A stretch of 64,000 nucleotides of DNA from contig NC_058166.1 in assembly GCF_020080835.1 (NCBI RefSeq), positions 16,889,043 through 16,953,042 of the forward strand. Reading direction: 5' to 3'. Positions 1 through 10,799 of this stretch are shown piece after piece. A program made the translations under genes and the position numbers. The notes beneath the pieces are model-generated. The model saw only the letters and a list, made by a program, of their open reading frames with translations. It was not told the DNA's origin and did no database searches. Source of the stretch: Cotesia glomerata. Lineage: Eukaryota > Arthropoda > Insecta > Hymenoptera > Braconidae. Every line of letters starts with the position of its first letter. Position 1 is the first letter of the stretch.

Positions 1-743
1 TTGCTTAAACTGGTAAAATATATATTTTAAGAGTAGAATTTTTACTGTTTCAAATGTTAAATTCTCCGAGTGTGAGACCTTCCCCTTCTCCTCATAGTAT
101 AGACTATATATTGAAACGGCAATTTTTACTGTTTAAAACTGTAATTTTTTAAGATGAAAGAGTCGTTATTTACTACAGTGACAGCTACTAATCACATTTT
201 TGATATTAAATTATAAATTGTGGCTTTTACACTTTCTACATTAAGTTTTGTAATATTTACATTAGTGCCACTCCAATGTCCGCTGTACTGTTTGAAACTA
301 AAAAAATTAACCGGAATTCGAATGAATTTTACAGTTTACTTTTTTCCGTGCAATAATTAAGAATTTTTACTTTGATATTTATCATTTGGTACCTAAAAAA
401 TGATCGCATGATATCTTAAAAATATAAAATACAGTTACTAAATTTCTATACAAGCATCGTCAATATTTACAGAGTAAAATGGTAAATTTTAAACGCAACG
501 CTAAAAATTAAACTATAATTATTGATTTGCTTAGACTGGTAAAATATATATTTTAAGAGTAGAATTTTTACTGTTTCAAATGTTAAATTCTCCGAGTGTG
601 AGACCTTCCCCTTCTCCTCATAGTATAGACTATATATTGAAACGGCAATTTTTACTGTTTAAAACTGTAATTTTTTAAGATGAAAGAGTCGTTATTTACT
701 ACAGTGACAGCTACTAATCACATTTTCGATATTAAATTATAAA
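1..743. repeat. Tandem ~526-bp repeat, one full and one partial copy
   Basis: Bases 1-217 recur almost unchanged at 527-743 (offset 526), so the left edge of the window lies in a tandem repeat. The differences are single bases, for example TTAAAC against TTAGAC near the start of each copy. The second copy stops after the shared TTATAAA and runs into unrelated AT-rich DNA. No coding potential is seen. It could be a satellite or a duplicated transposon end. Confidence 0.85.
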
Positions 744-800
744 AATAAAGTTTAGAAAATCCAAAAGTGCACGACTCATAATGCTCATTTAATGATGAAA

Positions 801-834
<34 letters not shown>

Positions 835-1392
835 TTAGTCGTTCAAAATTAATTGCCGAAAAAACAGCTGTAGTAGGAAGGTACTGCACAAGCGCCCCTG
901 GTGGAATAAAATGTACATAATATCTATAGATATAGATATATCACCATCCATGTTAATTTTACATGGATATATTATAATATATAGATATACAGTCTTGCAG
1001 TTTTCGTTTTTTATTAATTGTAATTAAACGACACTGAATTAATTAACCATTCGCATTCAGTGACCTACAATCGTCGATTAGAATTAAAAAAAAAAAAATT
1101 TAACTCAAATAATTGATTTTTTCACAAGTTACAGTGTTTCCGGGGTTTCATACATGACGGACAGGAAAATTTTTTGACCTATTTTGATGTTTTTTTCCGT
1201 TTCTATTGCAGTAAATCAATTTTTAGAAAGTATGGAATTAATCTCCATTAAATTATCTCGACAATAGTATGCAAAATATCTTGATTCCGTGAACTAACAA
1301 GGCTATAATATTAAAAATAGTTGCTAAAATGAGGCGAAAAAAATTTTTCGATCGTAAAGCACTCTCTGATGCTTCGCATCATGAGGCGTGCA
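744..1392. other. Non-genic AT-rich spacer with poly(A) run
   Basis: AT-rich DNA with a 29-base A run at 804-832. No gene is seen. A short GC-rich motif at 891-905 is listed separately. Confidence 0.6.
891..905 (-). promoter_or_regulatory. CTCF-like motif
   Basis: The + strand reads AGCGCCCCTGGTGGA, so the minus strand carries CCACCAGGGGCGCT. This resembles the CTCF core CCACCAGGGGGCGC but is one G shorter. It stands out in otherwise AT-rich DNA. The missing base changes the spacing between half-motifs, so binding is uncertain. Confidence 0.3.
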
Positions 1393-1523
1393 ATTGTGGC
1401 TTTTACACTTTCTACATTAATTTTTGTAATATTTACATTAGTGCCACTTCGATATCCGCTGTACTGTTTGAAACTATAAAAATTAATCATAATCCGAGTA
1501 AATTTTACAGTTTACTTTTTTCT
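1393..1523. repeat. Partial third copy of the left-edge repeat
   Basis: This stretch matches 217-347, the part of the 526-bp unit that is missing from the second copy, at roughly 85-90 percent by eye. Shared blocks include TTGTGGCTTTTACAC and CCGCTGTACTGTTTG. A short reading frame across it (1329-1553) has no recognisable protein features. Confidence 0.8.
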
Positions 1524-2730
1524 ATGTATAAATCTAGAATAATGTTGCTATAGTTGGAACTACGGTCATCCCCAAATTTCTATTTTTACTATTTTTAAAT
1601 AATTCGAAAAAGTCAAATTTTTTTTTTTTTCAGGCAGTCGCAATTTTGTAAAATTTTTTTTTTTAACTTTTCTATAGTTTCAACCATAGCTTACTTATCA
1701 GTTGCTAATTTTTTGAATTAAAAATTTTTTTTATTTTTTCTGTATTCTTATGATATTAATAAATAACTTATAAAAAAATGTATTGTAAAAATATTAATTG
1801 CTTTTTTTTACAGTACTTTAAAAATCACCTGAAATTTCATGCTTCTAGACCAGAATATTTCCTTAATAAATTGATTTATTGTTAATGATAATCAAAAATG
1901 AACAAACTAAAAAATAAATGAACAAGCCAAGTGTACAGTAGTGGATTTAAATTTAAAAATTAATAATTATTTAAAATTGTACTTGGTTCTATTTAATATT
2001 TTTATTTTTATTATATTAAATCTAATGAGATTCTTATAATTATTATTATTTCTAGCTTTAAGGTATGCCCGTGATTAAACGATCTTATCATTTTTATAAA
2101 TATATATAAATATAAATATATAAATATGAATATAAATAAATAGTGTGAATGATTAACCAAATGAGAAAGTAAATTTAAATATCTGATACTTCTTGTCCAA
2201 TTCGTAAATTTATATAAATATTATTAATATTAATTAACAATTATGTTGACACCTAATGTATATCAATGAATGATTGTAATCAATTATAAATAGTTAATTA
2301 ATTAATTAATTAATTTAAAAAAAATAACAAATGTTTAGAATAAGCGACGCACTTTTTCCAACATTTAAAACTTGTACTTTTTATAACGCGCTCTGTATAT
2401 ATATTATAAATATTTATAATATATATATTAATCAAATGATACAATTAATGTGAATTATTTTTTTTTTCATAGTATTCAAAATTTAGTAATTTTTATTATA
2501 TATTTTTTATATATTTATTTTTTATTTTTAAGTTTTTTTTTTACTGGGAATTATATAGGCCGGACATTAAATAAGTAATTGTATGTAATTGAGATTAAAT
2601 TAATTGTAAAATTAGTGACAAACATCGAACGTCCAATTGGGAGTCAAAAATTAAATTTTATAACAGTAGTTACTTTTTTTTTTTTATATATTAATTAATC
2701 TTGCCCAATATTTAACAATATTAATGTAAT
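1524..2730. other. Non-genic AT-rich stretch
   Basis: Homopolymer runs, TA-rich stretches and short ATTA repeats. No gene, hairpin element or clear motif is seen. Confidence 0.6.
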
Positions 2731-2857
2731 AATAATGATAATGTATCATTTATAATTGTTTTAATGAGGTCCAAGGGAATATATAATTATTTAATTATAA
2801 TAATCAGGTTGATCAGATCACAAATGCAATTTTGACAATTAATTCACAATTTATTAC

Positions 2858-2890
2858 TACGTTTCGTCGGACATTCCGACTTCTTCAAGC
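2858..2890 (-). ncRNA. Hammerhead-ribozyme-like core, left end of F
   Basis: Read on the minus strand: TTGAAGA, then hairpin GTCGGA-ATG-TCCGAC, then GAAAC. The GAAA box and a perfect 6-bp stem II are present. The invariant C of CUGANGA is T here, so this copy should be inactive. Clear stem I and stem III partners are not evident. Confidence 0.45.
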
Positions 2891-2920
2891 AATCTAAAAA
2901 TACATACATCAAATAAATAA

Positions 2921-3040
2921 ATTATACTGCGTGATATCGGGATTATACTCATTGTAATCTGGATTATACTAGCTACTATCTTACATTTTTTTTACTCATA
3001 ATCTGGAGTGATATCCAGTGTCATCTTGTTCTTTCCGTGT
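2921..3040. mobile_element. Family B miniature element, partial copy
   Basis: It shares GATTATACTCATTGTAATC and the end TGTCATCTTGTTCTTTCCG with copies at 10691-10791 and 23940-24159. Only the right half of the palindrome is kept. Confidence 0.7.
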
Positions 3041-3775
3041 ATAAAACAGATTATAAAATTGAATCGGAACATTTTAAATTAACATAAAAAAAATTTTTTA
3101 TAAAATATTGGAGTGTAAAAAATGTATCAAAAGCATGTTTGTGCTTAAGTCATCACATGGGTTTCACGGTTTCAAAAATCGATTTTTTTATTTTTTAATG
3201 TTTTATTAAATTCTACAACATCTTTAGAATATTATCTTAAAATTTAAAATTGATCTGGATAATAGTTTCGGAGATTCAGTTTTAAAAAATTGCGCGCTCA
3301 AGGTGCTGTTGTACTGTCACTCAAAACTTTAAAAGCATTTTTTTCAAAACTATGTTTTCAAAGACGGTGGCCAAGATTTCTCGAGAAATACTCAAACGAT
3401 CTTGATGAAATTTTAGACAGATCTTCAAGATATAATTTTTAAGGTTTTGAACGAAGGATTTTTTTTTTCAATTACAACTATTTCAAAAAAAAAAATGCGG
3501 AATTTTAGCCAAATTTTTAATTTTTTCATAAAAACCTCTGCCAAAAATTCAATTTTTATTTTTCTTTTTTTTCCTTCGTTCAAGACTTAGATTGAAGTCT
3601 AAAATAAAGCACACATTTTTTTTCTCACTTCAAATAATCCTATTAGGAGTTCTGCAGTCCACGCGGACGCATCTTTTTTTCAAGAGCTCTCTATCTTTAA
3701 GACAGTAAAAAGTTTGAATAAAATATTTCATTTTTTATATTGAAAAAAAAAAAAGTGTTGAAAATAGGTCATTTT

Positions 3776-3899
3776 TAGTAGATTTCATAGAAATCTAACT
3801 ATTGGATTGATCCTCATGACGGAACTTTTGAAAAATTTTGCTATATTTCGACTCAGCTCGTCAAGCGGATTCAGAAAATGCATATGGCTCAAAAGTTTA

Positions 3900-3979
<80 letters not shown>

Positions 3980-4612
3980 TCTTCTCTAACTTCCGTAATT
4001 CTATACGGATCTCAATAAAACGTAACATACTGATTCTTAGGACGATTTCCGAGGTTAAGTTCTATGATGAGCCAAATCTGTCGATTAGTTTAGAAATGAG
4101 AGCAATTAAAAAATTTTCAAAAATCGCAAAAAATTTTCACTTTTACCTTATTTCCGTGCAATAACAATGGAACGCGACATCCTATCGGATTTCTGTAAAT
4201 TGCATTTGAAAGCTTATTTAATAAGCTTCAATTTGTGTACTTATTTATTTCTCCAAATTAAATAGTTTAGGAATAATAGCAATTCAAAAATTTTCAAAAA
4301 TCGCAAAAATTTTCACTTTTACCGTATTTTCGTACAATTACAATTGAACGCGATATCTTTCAGAATCAAAATTCTATAAATGACATCTGAAAGCTTATTA
4401 AATAAGCTTTAATTTATGTACCTCATATCAGTCTAGGCCAAAAATCACCTGCTTTCTCAGACAGATTTAATGAAATTTTACTTTTGCTTTCGTTTTGACG
4501 TCTTTGTTATTTAATCGAACAGAAATTTATTTTTATTTTTCGTGTGCAACCCTAGTAGTATTTTTATTATTCACCATGAAATCTACTTCCATTTGGGCTG
4601 CCGAATGGCCTT
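3776..4612. mobile_element. Family E element, copy 1
   Basis: The left end (TAGTAGATTTCATAGAAATC) and the right end (GAAATCTACTTCCA, then CCGAATGGC) form a short inverted pair, as in copy 2 at 32328-33207. Internal landmarks shared with the other copies are CTCAAAAGTTTATATATGTA and GATGAGCCAAAT...TTAGTTTAGAAATG. A (TA)n run at 3902-3976 has expanded inside it and creates spurious Tyr-Ile reading frames. No protein is recognised. Confidence 0.65.
3902..3976. repeat. (TA)n microsatellite
   Basis: About 37 uninterrupted TA units inside the family E element. Confidence 0.95.
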
Positions 4613-4803
4613 TTTTATGTTGTGTATTTGTATTATTAATTTTTTATAAAAAATTTTTTCATGTGAATTAAAAATGTTTAGATACAATTTTGTAATCTGT
4701 TTTATGAAATATTGTATTGTTTTATATTTATTGTAAAGACAGTATTCAAAGACATATTTGACAATTTGTATATTTGACATGTTTATTGGAATATAATTTA
4801 TTT

Positions 4804-4855
4804 AATCTATGTACTTTTAGATTGCCTGAAGAAGTCGGAATGTCCGATAAAACGT
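4804..4855 (+). ncRNA. Hammerhead-ribozyme-like core, right end of F
   Basis: CTGAAGA (4826-4832) is followed by hairpin GTCGGA-ATG-TCCGAT and then AAAAC in place of GAAAC. A possible stem I (AATCTA at 4804-4809 with TAGATT at 4818-4823) precedes the core. CTGAAGA is intact but the GAAA box is damaged, the opposite pattern to the left copy. The common ancestor probably had a full core. No convincing cleavage-site strand is seen. Confidence 0.45.
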
Positions 4856-4939
4856 AACAATAAAGTATGAATTAATAGTCAACATTGTGTTTATGATCTG
4901 ATCAACCTAATTATTATAATTATAATAATGATAATGTAT

Positions 4940-6379
4940 GTTGACTAAAATTTCCTTTAGATATTTTAATAATACACATATGTTTTAGAGGTTTTTGACT
5001 TAATGAGGTGAATTACCATTGATCTACATTGACGTCATTATTGTTTACGTTAAAAATGTACCATTAACGATATATTGAATTATAAAAAAAAAAAACAAAT
5101 GTTTATACAATGGTAATTGAGTTCAGTGAATAATACTGAATACATGATTATAATTATAACTATATATTATTTTTTATTTTTTATTTACATCGTAATTATT
5201 TAAAGTTTCATTTTTTCTGTTTGTATGTAAGTAAACTTCTAGTCTATAATGATGAACAAGGTAGATAAAGTGTAATATTGAGAATGATAGTTTATCGGCG
5301 TTTGTATTATCAATTACGAATAATAAGGACAATTTGGTAATGACTAATGCTAATGAGTTTAGAGATATTTACGTATAAATTATATTATTGTGACAAAGGT
5401 TAAAAATTTGAGCAAATGTAAGAATGTGATTTTGTAGAATAAATTTTTAGACGAATTGATAAATATTAAATTGTAATCAAATAATTTTGAATGAAATGCA
5501 GCTCAAATGTTTTTAAGACTGGCAGATGACACGTTTTCAATAACTATAATATTAATTGATAAATTTATATATTATATTTATATTATTAATGATATTGATA
5601 TTAATAATGCAATCGGCGATTAATAAATAACATTTATAGCCATATTTTTGTCCGAAATTGAATAAATTATAGCATGAATGTTTCTAAAAAAAGCGTGGGT
5701 GAAAATTATTATTAATACAGATTGTTCTTATTAAAAACAAATGGTATATATGTATATAAATTAGTATAAAAAATAATACATTGTTTTCTTTTTTTTACAA
5801 TTAAATATTCATTCTAAAAAATTATTTACTCATCACTAGTTTTTATTTATGTTGTTATTTTTGTAATGTTTAATTGTAGTTATTTATTGTGGTTTTTTAC
5901 ACTGTGTTGGAAAAAGCGAGGAGATTTTATGTATGTATTTTGGGTAAGATTTTTTTAGTAAGGTCCAATGATGTTCAAAAAAAAATTTTGAGTCCAAAAA
6001 ATTGAATTATTATATGATTAAATTTTAATACTTTTTTGGAGTCAATAAATTAAAATTTTTAATAGATTAGAATTTTTTAGTTAAGTATAAAATTAGTTAA
6101 AATTTTTTCTTAATAACTTATATGAAAAAAAAAAATTAATTTTTGGAGGTTTTTGAAAAGTCAATAAATCAAGAAATTTAATAAATAAAAAACATGCAAT
6201 TGTAAAATTAATCAGAAAAAAATTTTTTTTCAATAATTTAGAGTGAAAAAATTAAATAATTATGAAAATACAAAATTTTAATTTTTTTTTTTAATTAATA
6301 AATCAAGATATTTCATAAATAAAAAAAATAAAGTTATGAAATTAATTAAAAAAAAATTTTTACTTGTAAAAACAATAAA
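4940..6379. other. Non-genic AT-rich stretch
   Basis: Very AT-rich unique DNA with poly(A) and poly(T) runs. No gene or structured repeat is seen. It grades into the palindromic family M repeats near 6380. Confidence 0.6.
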
Positions 6380-7560
6380 TAAAATATGACACTGAAGTTG
6401 ACAGAAATTAGAAGTTTTTTAATAATTTTATAGCAGTGAAATAATTATAAAAAAATTATGAAAATTAAGTTAGCCGTTAAAAATTTTTAGAACTTTTTTT
6501 TTATTAAAAAAATTATTACAAAAAAATAAAAAAAAAATTCATTTGTAAAAGACTGGAAAAACTGTGAGTGCAATTTTTAAAAAATATTTTTTGGTTCTAA
6601 TTTAATTATTTAAAAAAAAATCAAAAAATTAAAAACGTCGGCTAACTTTAGTATTATAAAAAATTCCGCCGGTGAAAATTAAGATGAAAATAAAATTAGC
6701 AGACAACTGACAATTTTCAGAATTTTTCTTATAAATAAAATTATTACAAAAAAAAATTCCACATGCAAAAAATTTGAAAAACTATACGTGCAATTTTAAA
6801 AAGATATTTTTTTTTGCTAATTTAATTAATAAAAAGAAAAATAAAAATTTTTCGCTGTCGGCTAATTTTAGCTTTATAAAATTAAGTTAGCCGACATCTA
6901 AATATTTTTAGGATTTTTTTTTATTGAAAAAATTACAACAAAAAAAAAAATTTGATTTGTAGAAAACTTAAAAAACTACAAGTGCAATTTTTAAAAAATA
7001 TTTTTTAGTTCTAATTTAATAAATTAAAAAGTTAAAAACGTCGGCTAACTTCCAGCAGATATTTATTAATTTTTAAAATTTCTTTAACAAATAAATTATG
7101 ACAAAAATAAATGAGAAAAAAAATATGACATTAAATGTAGCTGTAACTAGACAATTTTTTAATTTTCTTTAACAAAAAAATTTGTTGTAAAAAATTATTT
7201 ATAAAAAATTGCATTTTTGATTTCTTAAAATTTCTACAAGTTCATTTTATTAATAATTTTTTTTGCTATAATTTATTTATTAAAGAAAATTAAAACAATT
7301 GTCAAGTGACAGCTAAATTCAATGTCATAAAAAAATTGACATGTAGAAATTTTAAAAAATTATAAATGAAATTTTTTAAAAATAGTTTTTTAGAAAAGAT
7401 TTATTTGTTAAATAAAATAAAAAAAAAAATTATCAAGTAACTGCTAACTTTAATGTCATAAAATTAAATATAAATTTTTAAAACATTTTTTTTGTAAATT
7501 AATTTATCACAAAAATAAAAAAAATGACAGCTGTCAGTTAACTTCAGATCACAACAATAA
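6380..7560. repeat. Family M degenerate palindromic repeats
   Basis: Several imperfect units each run from GTTAGCCGACATCTAAAAAT-like to TCGGCTAACTTTAG-like ends, around AT-rich centres with GTAAAAAACTTGAAAAACTA and AAGTGCAATTTTTAAAA. The ends are inverted, so each unit is a long weak hairpin. The same family recurs throughout the window. No coding sequence. Confidence 0.7.
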
Positions 7561-8180
7561 CAAAAAGCATTTGAAAAAAAACAGAAACTAAATAGCGCGC
7601 CACATAACAGATGGCGGTAGCTAAAACTTTTGAACCGAGCGAACTTTCTCCAAAGGTATGTATAAATATGAATGTACCAATAGACTGTACTGGGATTAGA
7701 GTGAAGAGTGGTACTACCACCAATAAATAGTATAAAGAGCAGCTGGATAAAACTGACAAACCGAAGACAGTTTATTGGCTTAGCTGAGCACCAGCAACCA
7801 GCAAGCGCAAGTCAGTTACTGCTAACTATTATATACCAAGTGTTTGTACATACAACACACAACTGTCCCTCTATACTATACCTGTTAGTGTCCTGTGTCG
7901 GTACTCTATACTCATACTCCGTACTATAACATAAATACGTCAGTGCACTGTGCTTATACTTGATAGTGTGTAGTGATAGAACTCTTGATATTAATGTTGA
8001 TGTTTATGTTGACGATGATTGACCGTTTAAATAACATATGCCTCGAAATCAGATACCCACGCGCACTTTGGTTGTCTGATGAATGGCCCCGTGCCTCCAA
8101 ACAATAATATCCGGTTATTTTAAATAATTTAAAACATTTAATAAACTCTACAGTAATATTGTGACCTCGCTATCTTCAGG
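7561..8180 (+). promoter_or_regulatory. Candidate mam promoter and non-coding 5' exon
   Basis: This is the first long higher-complexity stretch upstream of the mam start. It contains ATGGCGGTAGC (7611-7621, YY1/Pho-like), insect initiator-like TCAGT sites (near 7812 and 7940), and a donor-like CAG-GTGTGTG at about 8178-8185. No TATA box is obvious. A transcription start near 7812 with an untranslated exon to about 8179 is possible but unproven. The short reading frames here look random. Confidence 0.3.
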
Positions 8181-8559
8181 TGTGTGTTTTTATTTAAATA
8201 TTTTATATTATTAAATAATATATTTATATTAAATTAAATTAAATTAATAATAGTGAGTGTTAAAATAATACTGTGAATTAAAAGTGAGGTTATGTAATTG
8301 TTGTTTATAAAAGCGCGGACATTCTTGCAAAACAATCCTGGCATTGACATGTCGCTCCTTGGATTGAGATTCAAATTTTTTAGTAACGTTTTCACGCATA
8401 CAAATAATAATAATAATTAATTATTATTATTGTTAAAAATATTTAAGAATATTTTTAATAAAAAAAATAAGTTTGTGTTTTTTAAATTTTTAAGTGAAAG
8501 AAAAAAAATTATTTGAAGTAATTGAAAGTATTTAAAAGGTGAGCTGAGAATTTTTAAAG

Positions 8560-8790
8560 AATGATCAGAAAGTTAGGATAGAGAAGAATCCCGTTTTTCT
8601 ATCCCTTCCTTCCATTGTATACTTGAGAGCATCACGAATCACGGAGCATCGTCCATCTCTATCTCCATTCTACCAATTGGTATGCTGCCGTTTTATAAAA
8701 CTCTCTCCATCTTTTTTTTTTTTTAACTGACGAGCGTCAACACGCTGTCGCAGACAACTACCTGTTGTTAAAACTCAGTAAGTCACAATT
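8560..8790 (+). promoter_or_regulatory. Second candidate 5' region of mam
   Basis: A higher-complexity block with TATAAAA near 8694 and a consensus donor GTAAGT at 8778-8783 preceded by CTCA. It could be an alternative promoter with a short untranslated exon. No matching acceptor upstream of the coding exon could be fixed, so this is tentative. Confidence 0.25.
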
Positions 8791-8919
8791 ACTATGTCTC
8801 AGCTTTAACAAAATTTACCTAAATTAAATTAATATTTATTAAGTGCCGATAATTAAATATTAAAAAAAAAAATAAAAACAAGGATTGTTGCAAGTGAGTG
8901 GTGTGAAAAAATATGAAAA

Positions 8920-9215
8920 TTAAATTAGCTGACATCTAAAAATTTTAATAATTTTTTTTATTACAAAAAAATAAAAAAAATTTTCATTTGTTAAAAATTT
9001 TAATAGTTTTTTTTATTAAAAAAATTATTACAAAAAAATTTTCATTTGTAAAAAACTTGAAAATTTTAATAATTTTTTTTATTCAAAAAATTATTACAAA
9101 AAAATAAAAAAAATTTTCATTTATAAAAAACTTTAAAAACTACAAGTGCAATTTAAAAAAAATATTTTTTTGTTTCAATTTAATAAATAAAATTAGAAAC
9201 GTCAGCTAACTTTAG
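8920..9215. repeat. Family M palindromic repeats
   Basis: Units with TTAGCTGACATCTAAAAATT and CGTCAGCTAACTTTAG ends, and a tandemly repeated TTTTCATTTGT-AAAA block at 8990-9125. Same family as 6380-7560. Confidence 0.65.
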
Positions 9216-9664
9216 TATTATTGAAAAAATAATGACAGTTTATTTATTATCGACTGTGTAGTGACTAGTGAGTGAAGTGAAGTTGTAGTATTTAAGTGAT
9301 GATCGGATTTAAATTAAAAAATATAATAGTGTATCGTTATTTCTTGAGACGATAAAGCGAAAGGCCGTGAAGCCGGTCACATTCCCCACCACTTGTTAGT
9401 CGCGCGGCAACTCTTATCGAGAGAAGTACTGTATTTATTTCTCTTAAATGTTAATGACTAATTTTTAGTTATAGTTTTTGTTAAATATGTGAGGTTTAAA
9501 ATTTTTTATAAACAAATTAAAACTTGGTGTAAAATTAATTGTTGTTTTAATAATAATAATTATTATTAATATTGTTATTTAATTATTAATAAATTAATAA
9601 ATGATAATTAAAAAAAAAAAAAAAATGATAAAGTAAAATACAATAGTGATAAAGGTTATAGCTG

Positions 9665-9742
9665 ATGAATGAATGCCTGCAGATGTCAGCTGACAGGAAA
9701 TTAATCGGGTACGCGTGTGAGAGGATGCTGAAAAGACGAGCG

Positions 9743-9774
<32 letters not shown>

Positions 9775-9943
9775 AGAAGAAGGTGAAGGGGGTGAAGGTG
9801 AAGATATAATAACGAGGTTTTGTGATATCAAGAAAAACAGTACAATAAAAATAATAATAAATATTGTAAGTAAAATTGAATTGTGTGTTAGTGAAAAAAA
9901 ATTGTGTGAAATAGTTGTTAGAAAATCAGCAGTTATTTATTGA
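9665..9943 (+). other. Possible upstream reading frame in the mam leader
   Basis: An ATG at 9665 opens a 92-codon frame that ends 37 bases before the mam start codon. It begins MNECLQMSADRK, contains a run of about 13 Glu from the GAA repeat, and matches no family I know. If the mam transcript starts upstream, this frame would be scanned first and could lower mam translation. If transcription starts downstream it is meaningless. It is not offered as a protein gene. Confidence 0.3.
9743..9782. repeat. (GAA)n microsatellite
   Basis: Thirteen or so near-perfect GAA units (one GAG/GGA interruption) about 200 bases upstream of the mam start codon. This is a likely site of length variation. Confidence 0.9.
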
Positions 9944-9980
9944 ACTGGGTTGAAACTCTGCGGTGGATTTAGGGGGCTGT

Positions 9981-10496
9981 ATGGAGGCCGGGGGGCTCCT
10001 GCCCCATCAGCCTTCGCAAGGCCCCCCCGGCTCGGGCACCGGCCCTGGTAACTTGACTATTTGCGCGGGTGTTCCTAATCGTCGTGGTGCTAATCACTCC
10101 CCTATAAACCCGGGTCTGGACCACCAGCAGCAACAACAGCAGCATCAGCTGAATATCGCGGGACCACAGTCCGGTCAGTTGAGTTTGACGAGCCAGCAGC
10201 AGTTGCTGATACACCAACAAATGGGTCAGGCACCTGGGATTGGTGAGGTTCTACCCTCGAAAAAACAGAGCGTTGTTGATAGACTCAAGAGGAGGATGGA
10301 CGGATACCGGAAACATCAGACTGAGTGTATTCCTAGGTTTCATCAGTGTTTTAATGGTGTCTGTGAGCAGCATAATCAGGACATGCAGGTCCTCAAGCAG
10401 AAGATTCTAGAGTCTAATAAGTCTAAGCAGAGGCAGGCCAAGACTAAGGCTGATAAGAAGCCCAATGAGGCTGTGGGTCTTTCCAGTATTCATGTG
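9981..10496 (+). CDS. mam: Mastermind, first coding exon (MamL-1 domain)
   Basis: This exon encodes residues 1-172 of Mastermind, the nuclear co-activator that joins Notch intracellular domain and CSL (Su(H)) on DNA and recruits the acetylation and transcription machinery. The start is the first in-frame ATG after a TGA at 9951. The protein opens MEAGGLLPHQ, like the insect family. An earlier in-frame GTG at 9963 is not a credible start. Residues 49-54 are a six-Gln run, followed by a Gln-rich stretch to about residue 80. Residues 89-156 form the MamL-1 domain: LPSKKQSVVDRLKRRMDGY, then CIPRFHQCFNGVCEQHNQ, ending in a basic tail (KSKQRQAKTKADKK). This is the long kinked helix that lies along CSL and the ankyrin repeats. 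The exon ends in phase 0 at CATGTG followed by the donor GTAAGTATT. Gln runs are much shorter than in Drosophila. Identification is by recognition of domain and termini, with no search run. Confidence 0.95.
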
Positions 10497-10690
10497 GTAA
10501 GTATTTTTTTTAATTGGTTCAATTGTCTTTGGTTTTTATTTAGCAGGTGAAATTGTTCAAGCGACAATATTTTTTAAAAAATATATTTTATAAACAAATA
10601 TTAATTTTTTTTTTTTAACAAAAAAAATTAAAAAAAACTAAGAGTAAAATTAGTAAAAAATATTTCAGTCCTAATTTAATTTGAAATGAT

Positions 10691-10791
10691 ACAAGATTAC
10701 ACTGGATATCATCCCAGATTATACTCAGTGATATTTTTTTCATTTAGTATAATCTGGGATGATGTCCAGTGTCATCTTGTTCTTTCCGTGT
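10691..10791. mobile_element. Family B miniature palindrome
   Basis: Left arm ACAAGATTACACTGGATATC and right arm GATGTCCAGTGTCATCTTGT pair over about 45 bases around a short T-rich loop. The right end finishes TTCTTTCCGTGT as in the other B copies. It is the smallest and most compact copy in the window. Confidence 0.8.
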
Positions 10792-10799
10792 AGAGCACT

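Larger units (their letters stand above)
2747..4923. mobile_element. Composite element F with inverted ~105-bp ends
   Basis: Bases 2793-2898 and about 4815-4921 are inverted copies of each other: AATCAGGTTGATCAGATCA on the left matches the reverse complement of TGATCTGATCAACCTAATT on the right. A 16-bp direct repeat (AATAATGATAATGTAT) lies at 2731-2746 and 4924-4939 and may be the target-site duplication. Each end carries a CTGAAGA-hairpin-GAAAC-like core resembling a hammerhead ribozyme, a feature known from Penelope-like retroelement ends. The interior has no reverse transcriptase and holds copies of families B and E. A decayed, non-autonomous or composite element is the best reading. The Penelope link is inference. 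Confidence 0.6.

Noticed and set aside
3807..4164. Tyr-Ile repeat proteins
   Set aside because: Translation of a (TA)n microsatellite. The same applies at 45599-45827.
9963..9980. Upstream GTG start adding six residues to Mastermind
   Set aside because: Nuclear animal genes start at ATG. The ATG at 9981 gives the family's N-terminus.
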